A DNA stretch of 64,000 nt, from assembly GCA_001800975.1 (NCBI GenBank), contig MGWK01000007.1, positions 124,001-188,000 of the forward strand. The letters are read 5' to 3'. The stretch is from Flavobacteria bacterium RIFCSPLOWO2_12_FULL_35_11 (GTDB lineage: Bacteria > Bacteroidota > Bacteroidia > Flavobacteriales > Flavobacteriaceae). The stretch's first letter is position 1. Every line of letters starts with the position of its first letter. Below the pieces are notes generated by a model. It saw nothing but the letters and a program-made list of their open reading frames with translations, was not told where the DNA came from and made no database searches. Of this stretch, positions 8,408 to 16,565 are shown one piece after another. The translations under genes were made by a program, and so were the position numbers.

Positions 8408-10132
8408 TTATTGACAATCTTTGGATATATTATTGAAATCACATTTTTGAATCACCTGTTTTTCCCTGCTTCCATATCTGTAAATGGTGATGCCCTTGAG
8501 GTTATATTCCCAAGCTGTCCAATAAATTTCGGCAATTTCTTCGGGGGAAGTATTTTCGGGTAAATTTATTGTTTTAGAAACCGCATTGTCTGTGAATTCC
8601 TGAAAGGCTTTTTGATGCAATAAATGATATTTCCAAGGGATTTCCTGGCTTGTTTCAAACACTTTTTTAAGTGAACTAGGAATTGCCTCATAGTTTTTTA
8701 TGCTTCCGGTTTCAAATATGTGTTTCTTTAGGACGGTATTCCAAAGTTCGAGCGATTTCATTTTGTCTTTAAAAAGTTTGTTCACTTCAATCTGAGTTTT
8801 GCCGCCGAGAATTCCGGATCGTTTAAAGGCCAATGCAAATAAAGGTTCAATAGAATAGGAGGCATCTGCTATTACAGAAATCGTTCCTGTTGGCGCAATG
8901 CTGTTGCAGGTTGCATTTCTAAGTGGATTTCCGTTGTAGTGTTTGCTGTTTTTCCATTCGGGGAACATTCCTTTTTCTATAGCCAAACTTTTGGATGTTT
9001 GGTAGCTTTTTTCTTTGATAAACCGCATCACCTTTTTGGCTAAATCAAGCGCTTCCAAAGATGCATAAGGAACATTAAGTTTAATGAGCATTTCTGCCCA
9101 ACCCATGACGCCCAATCCAATTTTCCGATTTCTTAGGGTAATTGATTTTATTTGTGGCAATAAATAATAATTTACAGAAACAACATTGTCTAAAAATCGA
9201 ATGGCAGTTTCAATTGTTGCTGTTAATTTATCCCAGTTTATTTCGGCAAAATTTTCTTTTTGCGTTACCATGTGCGATAAATTTATGGAGCCGAGATTGC
9301 AACTTTCATAATCCAGCAAAGGTACTTCCCCGCAAGGATTTGTGCTCTCAATTTTTCCAATTGCAGGTGTCGGATTGTGCTTATTGACAGTGTCTAAAAA
9401 AACAAGTCCGGGATCGCCAGTTTTCCAGGCTTCATCAATTATCAATTGCCATAAAATACGTGCATTTATTTTTTTTTCAATTTTCAGCGTTCTTGGATTG
9501 ATGAGTTTCCATACCTTGTTATTTTTTACGGCTTCCATAAAATCATTGGTGATTCCCACAGAAATATTAAAATTTTGAAGCTCGTTTTGGAAGGTTTTGA
9601 TTGTTATGAAATCTTCAATATCCGGATGGTTTATGTTTAGAATTCCCATATTTGCGCCCCTGCGTTTTCCGCCTTGTTTCACATTTTCTGTTGCCGTGTC
9701 ATAAATTTTCATAAAGGCAATTGGTCCCGAAGAAGTTCCCTGATTCGATGAAGTTTTATCATTCTTCGGCCTTAACCTGGAAAAATTAAATCCGGTTCCG
9801 CCGCCGCTTTGGTGAATTAATGCGGCATTTTTTAAGGTGGTGAAAATGCTTTTTAAACTGTCATTCACCGGTAAAACAAAGCAGGCGCTTAACTGTCCTT
9901 TTGGCGTGCCTGCATTCATAAGCGTAGGAGAATTTGGAAGAAAATCGAGATTGTTCATGAGGTTGAAAAATCGCTTTTCCCACTCGATTTTGTTATTGAT
10001 TTCTGCGGAAGCCAAAAATTTTGAAACGCGTTTAAATAGTTGTTTGGGCGTTTCCATAATAATCCCGTTGCGATCTCTTAGAAGATATCGGTCATTTAAA
10101 ATTTCCTTGGCATTTTTTGTTAAAGCAGCCAT
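8408..10132 (-). CDS. nrdZ: adenosylcobalamin-dependent (class II) ribonucleotide reductase, NrdZ/NrdJ type
   Basis: Oxygen-independent reduction of ribonucleotides to deoxyribonucleotides using B12. The 574-residue protein carries the class II signatures: redox Cys84 in LSACFVLP, HQSGGGTGFNFSRLRP at about 107-122, the radical Cys267 in NPCGE (265-269), second redox Cys409 in ATCNSIAPTGT. No N-terminal ATP cone is present, and the tail ends with two cysteines eight residues apart, which could serve as the re-reduction pair. It follows the HPF gene by 9 bp, so P4 drives both. The small NrdZ form is part of hypoxic regulons elsewhere (DosR in mycobacteria), which fits the promoter. Confidence 0.93.
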   Translation of the reverse strand: MAALTKNAKEILNDRYLLRDRNGIIMETPKQLFKRVSKFLASAEINNKIEWEKRFFNLMNNLDFLPNSPTLMNAGTPKGQLSACFVLPVNDSLKSIFTTLKNAALIHQSGGGTGFNFSRLRPKNDKTSSNQGTSSGPIAFMKIYDTATENVKQGGKRRGANMGILNINHPDIEDFITIKTFQNELQNFNISVGITNDFMEAVKNNKVWKLINPRTLKIEKKINARILWQLIIDEAWKTGDPGLVFLDTVNKHNPTPAIGKIESTNPCGEVPLLDYESCNLGSINLSHMVTQKENFAEINWDKLTATIETAIRFLDNVVSVNYYLLPQIKSITLRNRKIGLGVMGWAEMLIKLNVPYASLEALDLAKKVMRFIKEKSYQTSKSLAIEKGMFPEWKNSKHYNGNPLRNATCNSIAPTGTISVIADASYSIEPLFALAFKRSGILGGKTQIEVNKLFKDKMKSLELWNTVLKKHIFETGSIKNYEAIPSSLKKVFETSQEIPWKYHLLHQKAFQEFTDNAVSKTINLPENTSPEEIAEIYWTAWEYNLKGITIYRYGSREKQVIQKCDFNNISKDCQ

Positions 10133-10141
10133 AGTGAGCGC

Positions 10142-10444
10142 TTATAAATAGTGCTTCATTTCGTTTTTTCGTTTTTGAAGTTGCTTTTCTATGTCACGGA
10201 TGGTTTCATCGGTGGCAGCTTCAAAGCTAGCCTCATCAGAAAAAGCAAAAATTCTTGGACCGGGAAGACTTAATCTGATTTCACAAATTTTTCCTTTTCC
10301 TTTTGTGTCATGTTCTAATTTATAAAATACATCAGCCTTAATGAGCCATTCATATTTTTCAGCCATTTTAAGTAATCTTTTAATGGCGAAAGATTCCACA
10401 GCTTCACTTTTAGGCACTTGAACAAATTGAATTATAATTTCCAT
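10142..10444 (-). CDS. hpf: ribosome hibernation promoting factor / YfiA family protein (short type)
   Basis: About 100 residues from MEIIIQFVQVPKSEAVESF, the short HPF/RaiA fold with conserved EIRLSLPGPRIFAFSDEASFEAATDETIRDIEKQLQKRKNEM split as ribosome-binding strands and the final helix. It binds the small ribosomal subunit and silences translation in resting cells. An in-frame ATG at 10477 would add eleven residues, but the predicted transcription start from P4 is near 10474, so the internal ATG at 10444 is the better start. The gene is cotranscribed with nrdZ, coupling ribosome silencing to anaerobic dNTP supply. Confidence 0.85.
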   Translation of the reverse strand: MEIIIQFVQVPKSEAVESFAIKRLLKMAEKYEWLIKADVFYKLEHDTKGKGKICEIRLSLPGPRIFAFSDEASFEAATDETIRDIEKQLQKRKNEMKHYL

Positions 10445-10478
10445 AATAAAATTTTTAAATTGAAATTTTAAGAACAAT

Positions 10479-10521
10479 TAAAGTTATTCAAGACAGTTGC
10501 AATTGCCAATGATATATATCA
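10479..10521 (-). promoter_or_regulatory. Fnr-type composite promoter P4
   Basis: A perfect palindrome TGATATATATCA (10510-10521), a 23-bp spacer, and -7 element TAACTTTA (10479-10486). It drives hpf-nrdZ and rules out the upstream HPF start codon. Confidence 0.88.
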
Positions 10522-10583
10522 AATACAGCGACACCAACACTAAATTTAGTTGGAAAAAAGTTGTTGTGGAAACTCTTTAAAAT

Positions 10584-10973
10584 TTAAAGATTGGCAAGAA
10601 CTCGTTTAAGTTTGTCTCCAATTTCCAATGCGATTGGGGCCAAAGATTCATTTACCACGGCTTGCATGGAAACAATCGGGTTTATGGCAGAAACTTCAAT
10701 AATCCCTGGTTCTTTTTCCTGGACAATAACGTTGCAAGGAAGCATGGTTCCAATTTTATCTTCAGCTTTTAAAGCTTTGTAAGCAAATGGTGCATTGCAG
10801 GCTCCCAAAATTCTGTAATTGTAAAAATCAACATCCAGTTTTTTCTTTAAGGTGGCTTTTATGTCTATTTCGGTAAGCACGCCAAATCCTTCTTTTTGAA
10901 GTTCTGAAGTTACTTTTTCTATGGCTTCCTCAAAAGTGATGTTGTTTAATATGGTTGAATAATAATAGTCCAT
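10584..10973 (-). CDS. DUF302 domain protein
   Basis: A 129-residue DUF302 protein: the segment FEEAIEKVTSELQKEGFGVLTEIDIKATLKKKLDVDFYNYRILGACNAPFAYKAL (split here) is the family core, with the conserved LGACNAP at about 59-65 and LLPCNV-like MLPCNVIV at about 78-85. Family members are small soluble alpha/beta proteins of unknown role, common near redox and stress genes. It has no signal peptide. Only a marginal palindrome (TGAAATAAATGT, 11025-11036) lies upstream, so membership of the Fnr-type regulon is uncertain. Confidence 0.88.
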   Translation of the reverse strand: MDYYYSTILNNITFEEAIEKVTSELQKEGFGVLTEIDIKATLKKKLDVDFYNYRILGACNAPFAYKALKAEDKIGTMLPCNVIVQEKEPGIIEVSAINPIVSMQAVVNESLAPIALEIGDKLKRVLANL

Positions 10974-11132
10974 TTTTATAGGTTTTTGAATTTATAATTT
11001 GCTTTAGTAAACAGGTAATTTACGACATTTATTTCAATAAAAAATGTTAAAACTAAAACAGAAGATTCCAAACCACTTATATTGAATGGATTATAAAATT
11101 GAGTTATGCATCTTTTATTTTTGGAAATTGTG

Positions 11133-11531
11133 TTATAATGGGATTCTCAATGTTATTGTCGGCTGCGCTTTTGTCACAAAAGTATTGTGTTTAGGAAAAT
11201 TCGTTTTTTGATAATTAAAACTGATGGTGGCAGCTTTGTTTGCATTTTTTGCAGAACTTATAAAAAATGGAATGCTGGCTAAACCGGCAGCCGCACCACC
11301 CAACATCATAAAACCGCCAGTATCTACTGAACTCCAATCATCCGATTCATCAAAGATAATTGCTCCAACAACAGCTATAGTTGTTTCGCCTGCGAGTAAA
11401 ACCCAGCCTGTTTTCTTTTGACTTTTGCTTTTTTGTAAATAATCTTCTTTTGAAAGTGATGGATTTTATGCTTGGCAGAATGTATTTGCGGTAAAAAATA
11501 AGATAATTAAAAGAGCGGTAATTGTTTTCAT
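11133..11531 (-). pseudogene. exported small protein gene interrupted by a nonsense codon
   Basis: Reading the minus strand from ATG 11531 gives a signal peptide (MKTITALLIILFFTANTFCQ) and then TAA at 11466-11468 as codon 22, after which the same frame stays open for 110 more codons to a TAA at 11133. The downstream part (NPSLSKEDYLQKSKSQKK, then WVLLAGETTIAVVGAIIF and FMMLGGAAAGLASIPFFIS) has two glycine-rich hydrophobic segments and resembles a small membrane-associated family common in Flavobacteriia, in which a lysine codon sits where this stop is; a single AAA to TAA change would explain it. It lies directly downstream of the RNA-like repeat array. Confidence 0.75.
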
Positions 11532-11539
11532 TTGGAAAG

Positions 11540-12724
11540 GATTTTTAATTTTTTCACAGATAGGCTGTTTTTTTAAATAGAAACAGGAGGTCGCAACCTC
11601 CTGTTTCCTGAAGAGATTAAGTTTGTTTTATAACGCTAAACTAATTTTTCACATTAATTTATCTCTAAAATAACATCAATACTAAAATGAGTTTTAACTA
11701 AACAACAACTTGAAAATCTTCATTTCAATCTGCATTGCTCTTCGACAATGAAAATCTATTTTTTAATAGAAACAGGAAGCCGAAACTTCCTGTTTCCTGA
11801 AGAGGTTAAATTTGTTAGGTAATTTACGCTAATTTTAAATCTGGTTTATTGCTAAAACAACACCAAAATTAGTTTCAATTAAACAACACCCTTAACTTCT
11901 CCATTTCGGTTTTGCGCTATTTTTCAATAGTGCAAACCTATTTTTTAATAGAAACAGGAAGCCGAAACTTCCTGTTTCCTGAAGAGGTTAAATTTGTTAG
12001 GTAATTTACGCTAATTTTAAATACTGGTTTATTGCTAAAACAACACCAAAATTAGTTTCAATTAAACAACACCCTTAACTTCTCCATTTCGGTTTTGCGC
12101 TATTTTTCAATGGTGCAAACCTATTTTTTAGTAGAAACAGGAAGCCGTAACTTCCTGTTTCCTGAAGAGGTTAAGTTTTTAATAACGTTAAACTAACTTT
12201 TTGTAGCACTTTATTTCTAAAACAATACTAAAATTGGCTCTAATAAATAAAAACTCGAGACTCCTCATTTCAATCTGCATTGCTTCTCAACAATGAAGAT
12301 TTATTTTTTTAGGAGAAGCAGGAAGTTTCAAGTTCCTGCTTCCTGAAGAGGTTAAGTAGTTAGTTTTATAACGATAACTAATTTTTCATAGCGTCTCATT
12401 TCTAAAACAGCACTAAAATTAGTTTCAAACAAACCATCACTTAAACCTTCATATTGATCTTCATTATTTTTCAACAATGGAGACCTGTTTTTTGATAGAA
12501 GCAGGAGGGGTCGGCCTCCTGCTTCTAACTTGAAGAAATTAAGTTGTTTACTATAACTTTTATTCAATTTCTTACGTCACCTTATTTCTAAGGCAAAACT
12601 AAAATTAATTTTAGTTATGGACATCTTAAACTCTTCAATATAGATCATATTGCTATGTAAAATGCAAATTTACATGTGTGGGGAAATTTTTTTTTTCTAA
12701 AAATCAATGAACTTTTTATTTAAT
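11540..12724 (-). ncRNA. predicted regulated transcript carrying the structured repeat array
   Basis: Promoter P5 (12729-12771) points leftward into a 1.2-kb stretch with no convincing reading frame. The predicted RNA would start near 12724 and cross six repeat units, each with a strong hairpin. No rho-independent terminator is visible at the left end, so the transcript may continue into the broken gene at 11133-11531 and the array may be its 5' leader. Transcription itself is inferred from the promoter only. Confidence 0.5.
11580..12525. repeat. six-unit tandem array of structured ~183-bp repeats
   Basis: Six hairpins at 11580-11607, 11771-11798, 11951-11978, 12134-12161, 12315-12342 and 12498-12525 are spaced 191, 180, 183, 181 and 183 bp apart. 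Each is GAAACAGGAAG/CTTCCTGTTTC or a compensated variant (GAAGCAGG/CCTGCTTC in the two rightmost units). Between hairpins, read on the minus strand, come a second stem-loop (for example GGTTTGC...GCAAAACC or CATTG...CAATG) and a third stem CTAATTTT...AAAATTAG, then TTAACCTCTTCAGG. The two central spacers are nearly identical; the outer ones have diverged. A seventh, hairpin-less unit lies at about 12526-12680. Confidence 0.9.
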
Positions 12725-12728
12725 GAGG

Positions 12729-12771
12729 TAAAATTAATACCAAAATAGTAAGCTTGAAATGATATGCATCA
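12729..12771 (-). promoter_or_regulatory. Fnr-type composite promoter P5, facing the repeat array
   Basis: On the minus strand TGATGCATATCA (12760-12771), 23 bp, TAATTTTA (12729-12736). It fits the set exactly and points away from the membrane-protein gene at 12825, into the array. Confidence 0.82.
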
Positions 12772-12824
12772 ATTTGGCATATGATTGTTATCAGTTATTG
12801 AAATTTTTTTTCATCCTTTTTTTA

Positions 12825-13214
12825 TTAAAATATCACAATTCCATAACCCATATTCAATAAGAATAAGCCAATAAAAAAGAGCAGCATATAAATTACCTGA
12901 ACAAATTTAATATTGAGATAATCCAAATATAAAACGGTTCTTTTTGGAAAAATAAAGAGCGACAATCCGATTAAAAGTGCCAGCCAGCCAATTAAAGTGA
13001 TGAGCAGTCTCCAATCATCTTCCCAAATATTATGGAATAAAATATTAAGCAATCCAATAACAATAGCTGCAAAAGAGATAACAATCACAAATTTTTGGTC
13101 TTCTAAATCTTTTATGATTTGTACAATTCTTTTTGGGTTGAAGCTTAATATCAAAAAGAAAATAATTAAGTACCATCCCCAAAATTTGGCTAAAAATATA
13201 GATGTTTCATCCAT
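12825..13214 (-). CDS. small integral membrane protein, unknown function
   Basis: The 129-residue protein has four hydrophobic segments (about 12-26, 42-60, 68-88 and 105-128) and short charged loops, so it should be an inner-membrane protein. No family motif is recognised. It starts 18 bp after the Usp gene stop and is presumably cotranscribed from P6, which makes it part of the stress regulon. It ends just before P5, which faces away from it. Confidence 0.7.
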   Translation of the reverse strand: MDETSIFLAKFWGWYLIIFFLILSFNPKRIVQIIKDLEDQKFVIVISFAAIVIGLLNILFHNIWEDDWRLLITLIGWLALLIGLSLFIFPKRTVLYLDYLNIKFVQVIYMLLFFIGLFLLNMGYGIVIF

Positions 13215-13232
13215 GATTGCAGTATATGTTTC

Positions 13233-14078
13233 TTACTCGTGTAAAACTAAAAACGGAATGTCGGTATGATAACTAATCTCTTCTACAGTAGGCCTGAATA
13301 AAATACGTTGAAAAAGATTAAGGTTCTTGGCAATCATAATAATCATATCAATATCTCTGCTTTCCACAAAACATTGAACGCCTTCTTCAATTTTTTTATT
13401 GGTGATTTTATGAAAACTATGCTTTTCTTCTGCAAAGAAATTGGTTAAAAATTCTTTATTTTCCCTTTGAAATTCGGTAAATTCTTCATCTTTTTTAACA
13501 ATGTGCACAATTCTTAAAGTGGCGTCAAACATCTTGGTAAATTCCAAAATGCTGTTCAAAATTTTTGTTGGATAAAAAAGATGATAATCTGTTGGGAAAG
13601 CAATTTCTTTTAGGTCTATGAACTCTGCGTTTTCAGGAACAATCAGTACCGGACATTTTACCCTGGTAATTAAATCACCGGTATTGCTGCCGATCATTAC
13701 TTTTTTTAGTCCTGATGCGCCTTTTGTTCCCATAACAATAAGATCAATATCTTTTTCATCAACGTGGCTTCTTACGGCGTCAATAAAATAATCATAATTG
13801 TTAAGTGTGTAAAATTTATGCTTTGGGTTGTGCGGTAATTCATTAATTTTTTTAAGTAATTTTTTTAAATTGGTTTTGGCCTGTTTTAATATGGTTTTGT
13901 CAATAACTTCAACAGCCGGAAGCGGCATTATTGGAGATTCACCACTGGCGTAGTTGTAAATTAAAGTGACATGCAATAGATAAAAATCACAAGCGGTGTT
14001 TTTAAAAAACGCCAAAGCGTATTTTAAGGCGTTCCATGAATTTTCCGAAAAGTCGGTTGGAATTAAAATATTTTTCAT
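13233..14078 (-). CDS. tandem universal stress protein (UspA family)
   Basis: 281 residues comprising two Usp domains. The N-terminal one (about 1-150) has the family ending VMGTKGASGLKKVMIGSNTGDLITRVKCPVLIVPE, whose G-2x-G-9x-G(S/T)-like loop suggests ATP binding. The second (about 155-281) is degenerate: it ends IIMIAKNLNLFQRILFRPTVEEISYHTDIPFLVL and lacks the glycine loop, so it is probably non-binding. This arrangement is common in Bacteroidota. It acts in the cytosol under stress. Promoter P6 lies 26-68 bp upstream. Confidence 0.92.
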   Translation of the reverse strand: MKNILIPTDFSENSWNALKYALAFFKNTACDFYLLHVTLIYNYASGESPIMPLPAVEVIDKTILKQAKTNLKKLLKKINELPHNPKHKFYTLNNYDYFIDAVRSHVDEKDIDLIVMGTKGASGLKKVMIGSNTGDLITRVKCPVLIVPENAEFIDLKEIAFPTDYHLFYPTKILNSILEFTKMFDATLRIVHIVKKDEEFTEFQRENKEFLTNFFAEEKHSFHKITNKKIEEGVQCFVESRDIDMIIMIAKNLNLFQRILFRPTVEEISYHTDIPFLVLHE

Positions 14079-14103
14079 TTGACCTTTTTATTAGAGTTAT
14101 GCT

Positions 14104-14146
14104 TAAAATTAGGTCCTAAAATTTTATTGTAAAATGATATATATCA
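14104..14146 (-). promoter_or_regulatory. Fnr-type composite promoter P6
   Basis: A perfect palindrome TGATATATATCA (14135-14146), a 23-bp spacer, and TAATTTTA (14104-14111). The target is the Usp gene and its membrane-protein partner. Confidence 0.88.
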
Positions 14147-14247
14147 ATTGAATAAGTTAAAAGTTAAAAGTTCAAAGACCGAAGACTGAAGACTGAAGTT
14201 GAAAATTATCATTACAGGAATAATTTTGCTAAAATCAAATATTTTGG

Positions 14248-15303
14248 CTAATACACTTTTTTTAGTTTTTCAATATTCAAAATTTTGATATTTCTTCCTT
14301 CTATGTCAATAAGACCGTCTCTTTTAAAATCGGATAGTGTCCTTATAAAAGTTTCAGTTGCAATACCGGCGATACCTGCAAGATCGGTTCTTGATATTTT
14401 TGGATTGTCGTTGTGCGCTTTTTTCATTTTTTCTGAAAATTGCAGCAGGGTATTTGCAGTTTTTTTTCGCACCGAACTATAAGCCATTTGTAGCAATTGG
14501 TCTTTAATTTCCGATACGTTATCTGTCAAGTGATCTATCAATTCGAAGGTAACTTCGTGATTTTTTTGTAAAATATTTTTGAATTCGCTTTTTAACAATC
14601 GTAAAACTTTTACATTTTCAATGGCTGCAGCAGATTCCTGATACGCAATATTGTTTGAGAAGGACGTAAAACCAAAAAAGTCATCTTCTTTATGCAATCC
14701 CGTAATTAACTCTTTGCCTTGTTCGTCAATTTTAAATGTTTTTACGATGCCTTCGCTTATTAAAAACACAAAATTGGAATTATCTCCATCATGGTAAATA
14801 ATCTCGCCAGGACTAAATTCGAATTCTTCTACATTATCCGCGAAAAAGTTTTTAAGATGATTAAGTGTTTTTAGTTCATTTTCTGCATAATAAAGTTCCG
14901 TGCTTCCAACTTTCTCCATATTTTCTTTAATGATGGCAACCCTGGCCAATCTGCTTTCTATGGCGCTAAAAAGTTCAGATTCATCAAAAGGCTTCGTGAT
15001 ATAATCATCGGCGCCCAAATCCATTCCTTTGCGGATATCTTTATGTTCTGTTTTTGCCGATAAAAAAATAAATGGAATATGTTTTGTTTCGGGTTCTTTT
15101 GAGAGTATTTGAAGCACGCCGTAACCGTTTAATTCGGGCATCATAATGTCGCAGAGAATAATGTCCGGAAGCTGTTTTTTGGCTTCAGAAACACCAATTT
15201 TGCCATTTGCGGCAGTATATACCTTATAATTGGCCAACTCCAAAAGTTCAGCAGTATTCTCCCTAACCACTTCATCATCTTCTATTAATAAAACTTTTTT
15301 CAT
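14248..15303 (-). CDS. response regulator fused to a Crp/Fnr-type DNA-binding module
   Basis: A 351-residue transcription factor with three parts: receiver domain (1-120; acidic pocket Glu8/Asp9/Asp10, phosphoacceptor Asp52 in LCDIMMP, Lys104 in TKPF); cyclic-nucleotide-binding beta-roll (about 140-260, EFSPGEIIYHDGD...FLISEGIVKTF); winged helix-turn-helix (about 280-350). The recognition helix reads ATETFIRTLSDFK, with Glu317 and Arg321 at the positions that read the TTGAT half-site in Fnr-like proteins. The four-cysteine iron-sulfur set of E. coli Fnr is absent, so any oxygen sensing must come through the receiver. The gene overlaps the kinase gene by 4 bp (ATGA). It is the best candidate to bind the 13 palindromes. 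Confidence 0.93.
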   Translation of the reverse strand: MKKVLLIEDDEVVRENTAELLELANYKVYTAANGKIGVSEAKKQLPDIILCDIMMPELNGYGVLQILSKEPETKHIPFIFLSAKTEHKDIRKGMDLGADDYITKPFDESELFSAIESRLARVAIIKENMEKVGSTELYYAENELKTLNHLKNFFADNVEEFEFSPGEIIYHDGDNSNFVFLISEGIVKTFKIDEQGKELITGLHKEDDFFGFTSFSNNIAYQESAAAIENVKVLRLLKSEFKNILQKNHEVTFELIDHLTDNVSEIKDQLLQMAYSSVRKKTANTLLQFSEKMKKAHNDNPKISRTDLAGIAGIATETFIRTLSDFKRDGLIDIEGRNIKILNIEKLKKVY

Positions 15304-16544
15304 GATTCCTTAATTATTGGCAATTCAACTAAAAAAACAGAACCTTTATTTTCTAGGCTTTTAAAACTAATGGTTCCGCCTAGGTTTTCTAAATGTTCTT
15401 TAACAATATTTAAACCAATGCCAGTTCCCTTAATATTCAACACATTCTCTGCCCTAAAATAGCGATTAAAGATAAATTTTTGGTCGTTTTCGGGAATTCC
15501 AACCCCTTTATCGGTAATTTTAAAAACGAGGTTATCTGCCTTTTTATATATTTCTAAATTAATATCTGTGTTCTCGGGCGAATATTTTATGGCATTATAG
15601 ATGATATTATTTAGGGAAAGTTCTAAAATTTTTTCATCTTGGTGCAGCACAAAATCTGAAATGTTTTGAGAAATATTTATATGCTGACCGCTTTTCAAAA
15701 GCATATTGGCATTGTAAACCACCTCATTAATTACTTTGCTTAAATTAAAGACCGTAAATTTATAATTTACATTGCTGGTATCTAAACGCTCCACGGATAA
15801 AAAATCATTTAAAATATTATTGAGGTAATTTACTTTGTTTGTGATTGTTTTTAAATGTTTGTCCCTTTTTTCCTGTTGTTCGCTCAATTGGTATTTTTCC
15901 AATAAAATGACCGAGGTTAAAATACCGCTTAAAGGCGTTTTAAATTCATGGGAAACCAGCGATAAAAATTTAGATTTTAGTTCATTTAGTTCTCTTTCCT
16001 TTTTTAAGGCATCATTAATTTTACCCTCTATTTTAATTCTTCGTTGTAATTCTTTTTTATAATTGAGATTGACTTCTTTTAATTTTGCTATGGTTTTTTC
16101 CAATTTGACAGTTCCTATTTTAACTTTTTCTTCCAGCACAACATTTAAAGAATCTATTTTTTTTTCAGTTTCTCTATGAACAGTCATATCAATGATTAGG
16201 GCCATAACGAACTCTTTTTCATAAAGAGTAAAAGAATTTAGTGAAATTTCAAGAGGAAATTCTATGTTGTTTTTTGTTAAGCCAAATAAGTACAGTCCAC
16301 TGGTGTTCTTTCCTCGGTTAATTTGTTTTGTAAAATAGTTTAATTGATTTTTATGGGTGGTTAGGTATCTTTTTGGCAGAAGGATATCTTTAGGTTGATT
16401 GAGCAATTCCCCTTTTTCATAACCAAACATTTTTTCGGCTGAAGAATTTGCGGCAATGATATTGGTATCTTTATCAACAATGAAAATCCCTCCAGGAATA
16501 GCTTCAAAAAGGATATTAAAGATATCTTGATTTTGATTAAACAC
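15300..16544 (-). CDS. PAS-domain sensor histidine kinase (FixL-like)
   Basis: Soluble hybrid-free kinase; PAS domain, coiled coil, HisKA and HATPase_c. Numbered from a TTG at 16673, which gives 457 residues, PAS spans about 45-165, a coiled-coil linker 165-235, the phospho-His is 242 in SHEFKTP, the N-box Asn360, the G1 box DKGVGIP and G2 box GTGIGLN. No ATG precedes the PAS domain. I prefer the GTG at 16544 because a consensus promoter lies just upstream (16566-16573), inside the longer frame. The PAS aligns without gaps to the haem PAS of FixL (His107 at the proximal haem position) but Leu replaces the distal Arg. Its partner is the overlapping regulator gene. Confidence 0.88.
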   Translation of the reverse strand: MFNQNQDIFNILFEAIPGGIFIVDKDTNIIAANSSAEKMFGYEKGELLNQPKDILLPKRYLTTHKNQLNYFTKQINRGKNTSGLYLFGLTKNNIEFPLEISLNSFTLYEKEFVMALIIDMTVHRETEKKIDSLNVVLEEKVKIGTVKLEKTIAKLKEVNLNYKKELQRRIKIEGKINDALKKERELNELKSKFLSLVSHEFKTPLSGILTSVILLEKYQLSEQQEKRDKHLKTITNKVNYLNNILNDFLSVERLDTSNVNYKFTVFNLSKVINEVVYNANMLLKSGQHINISQNISDFVLHQDEKILELSLNNIIYNAIKYSPENTDINLEIYKKADNLVFKITDKGVGIPENDQKFIFNRYFRAENVLNIKGTGIGLNIVKEHLENLGGTISFKSLENKGSVFLVELPIIKES

Positions 16545-16565
16545 CGTATTTTTATTGATTTTGAA

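Noticed and set aside
11025-11036. Fnr-type box for the DUF302 gene (TGAAATAAATGT)
   Set aside because: Only one half-site is acceptable and the sequence 23 bp downstream (CAAATTAT) lacks the first T of the -7 element; not enough to count as a fourteenth member.
11580-12525. CRISPR array or integron cassettes
   Set aside because: Units are 180-190 bp, the spacers are homologous to one another, there are no cas or integrase genes, and the hairpins do not form attC-like ends.
11580-12525. Hairpins as a row of rho-independent terminators
   Set aside because: The stems are strong, but neither strand shows the required T run directly after them.
12352-12567. 71-codon reading frame in the repeat array (TTG start)
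   Set aside because: It spans one hairpin and parts of two units, has no ATG, and the other units do not keep the frame, so it is not coding.
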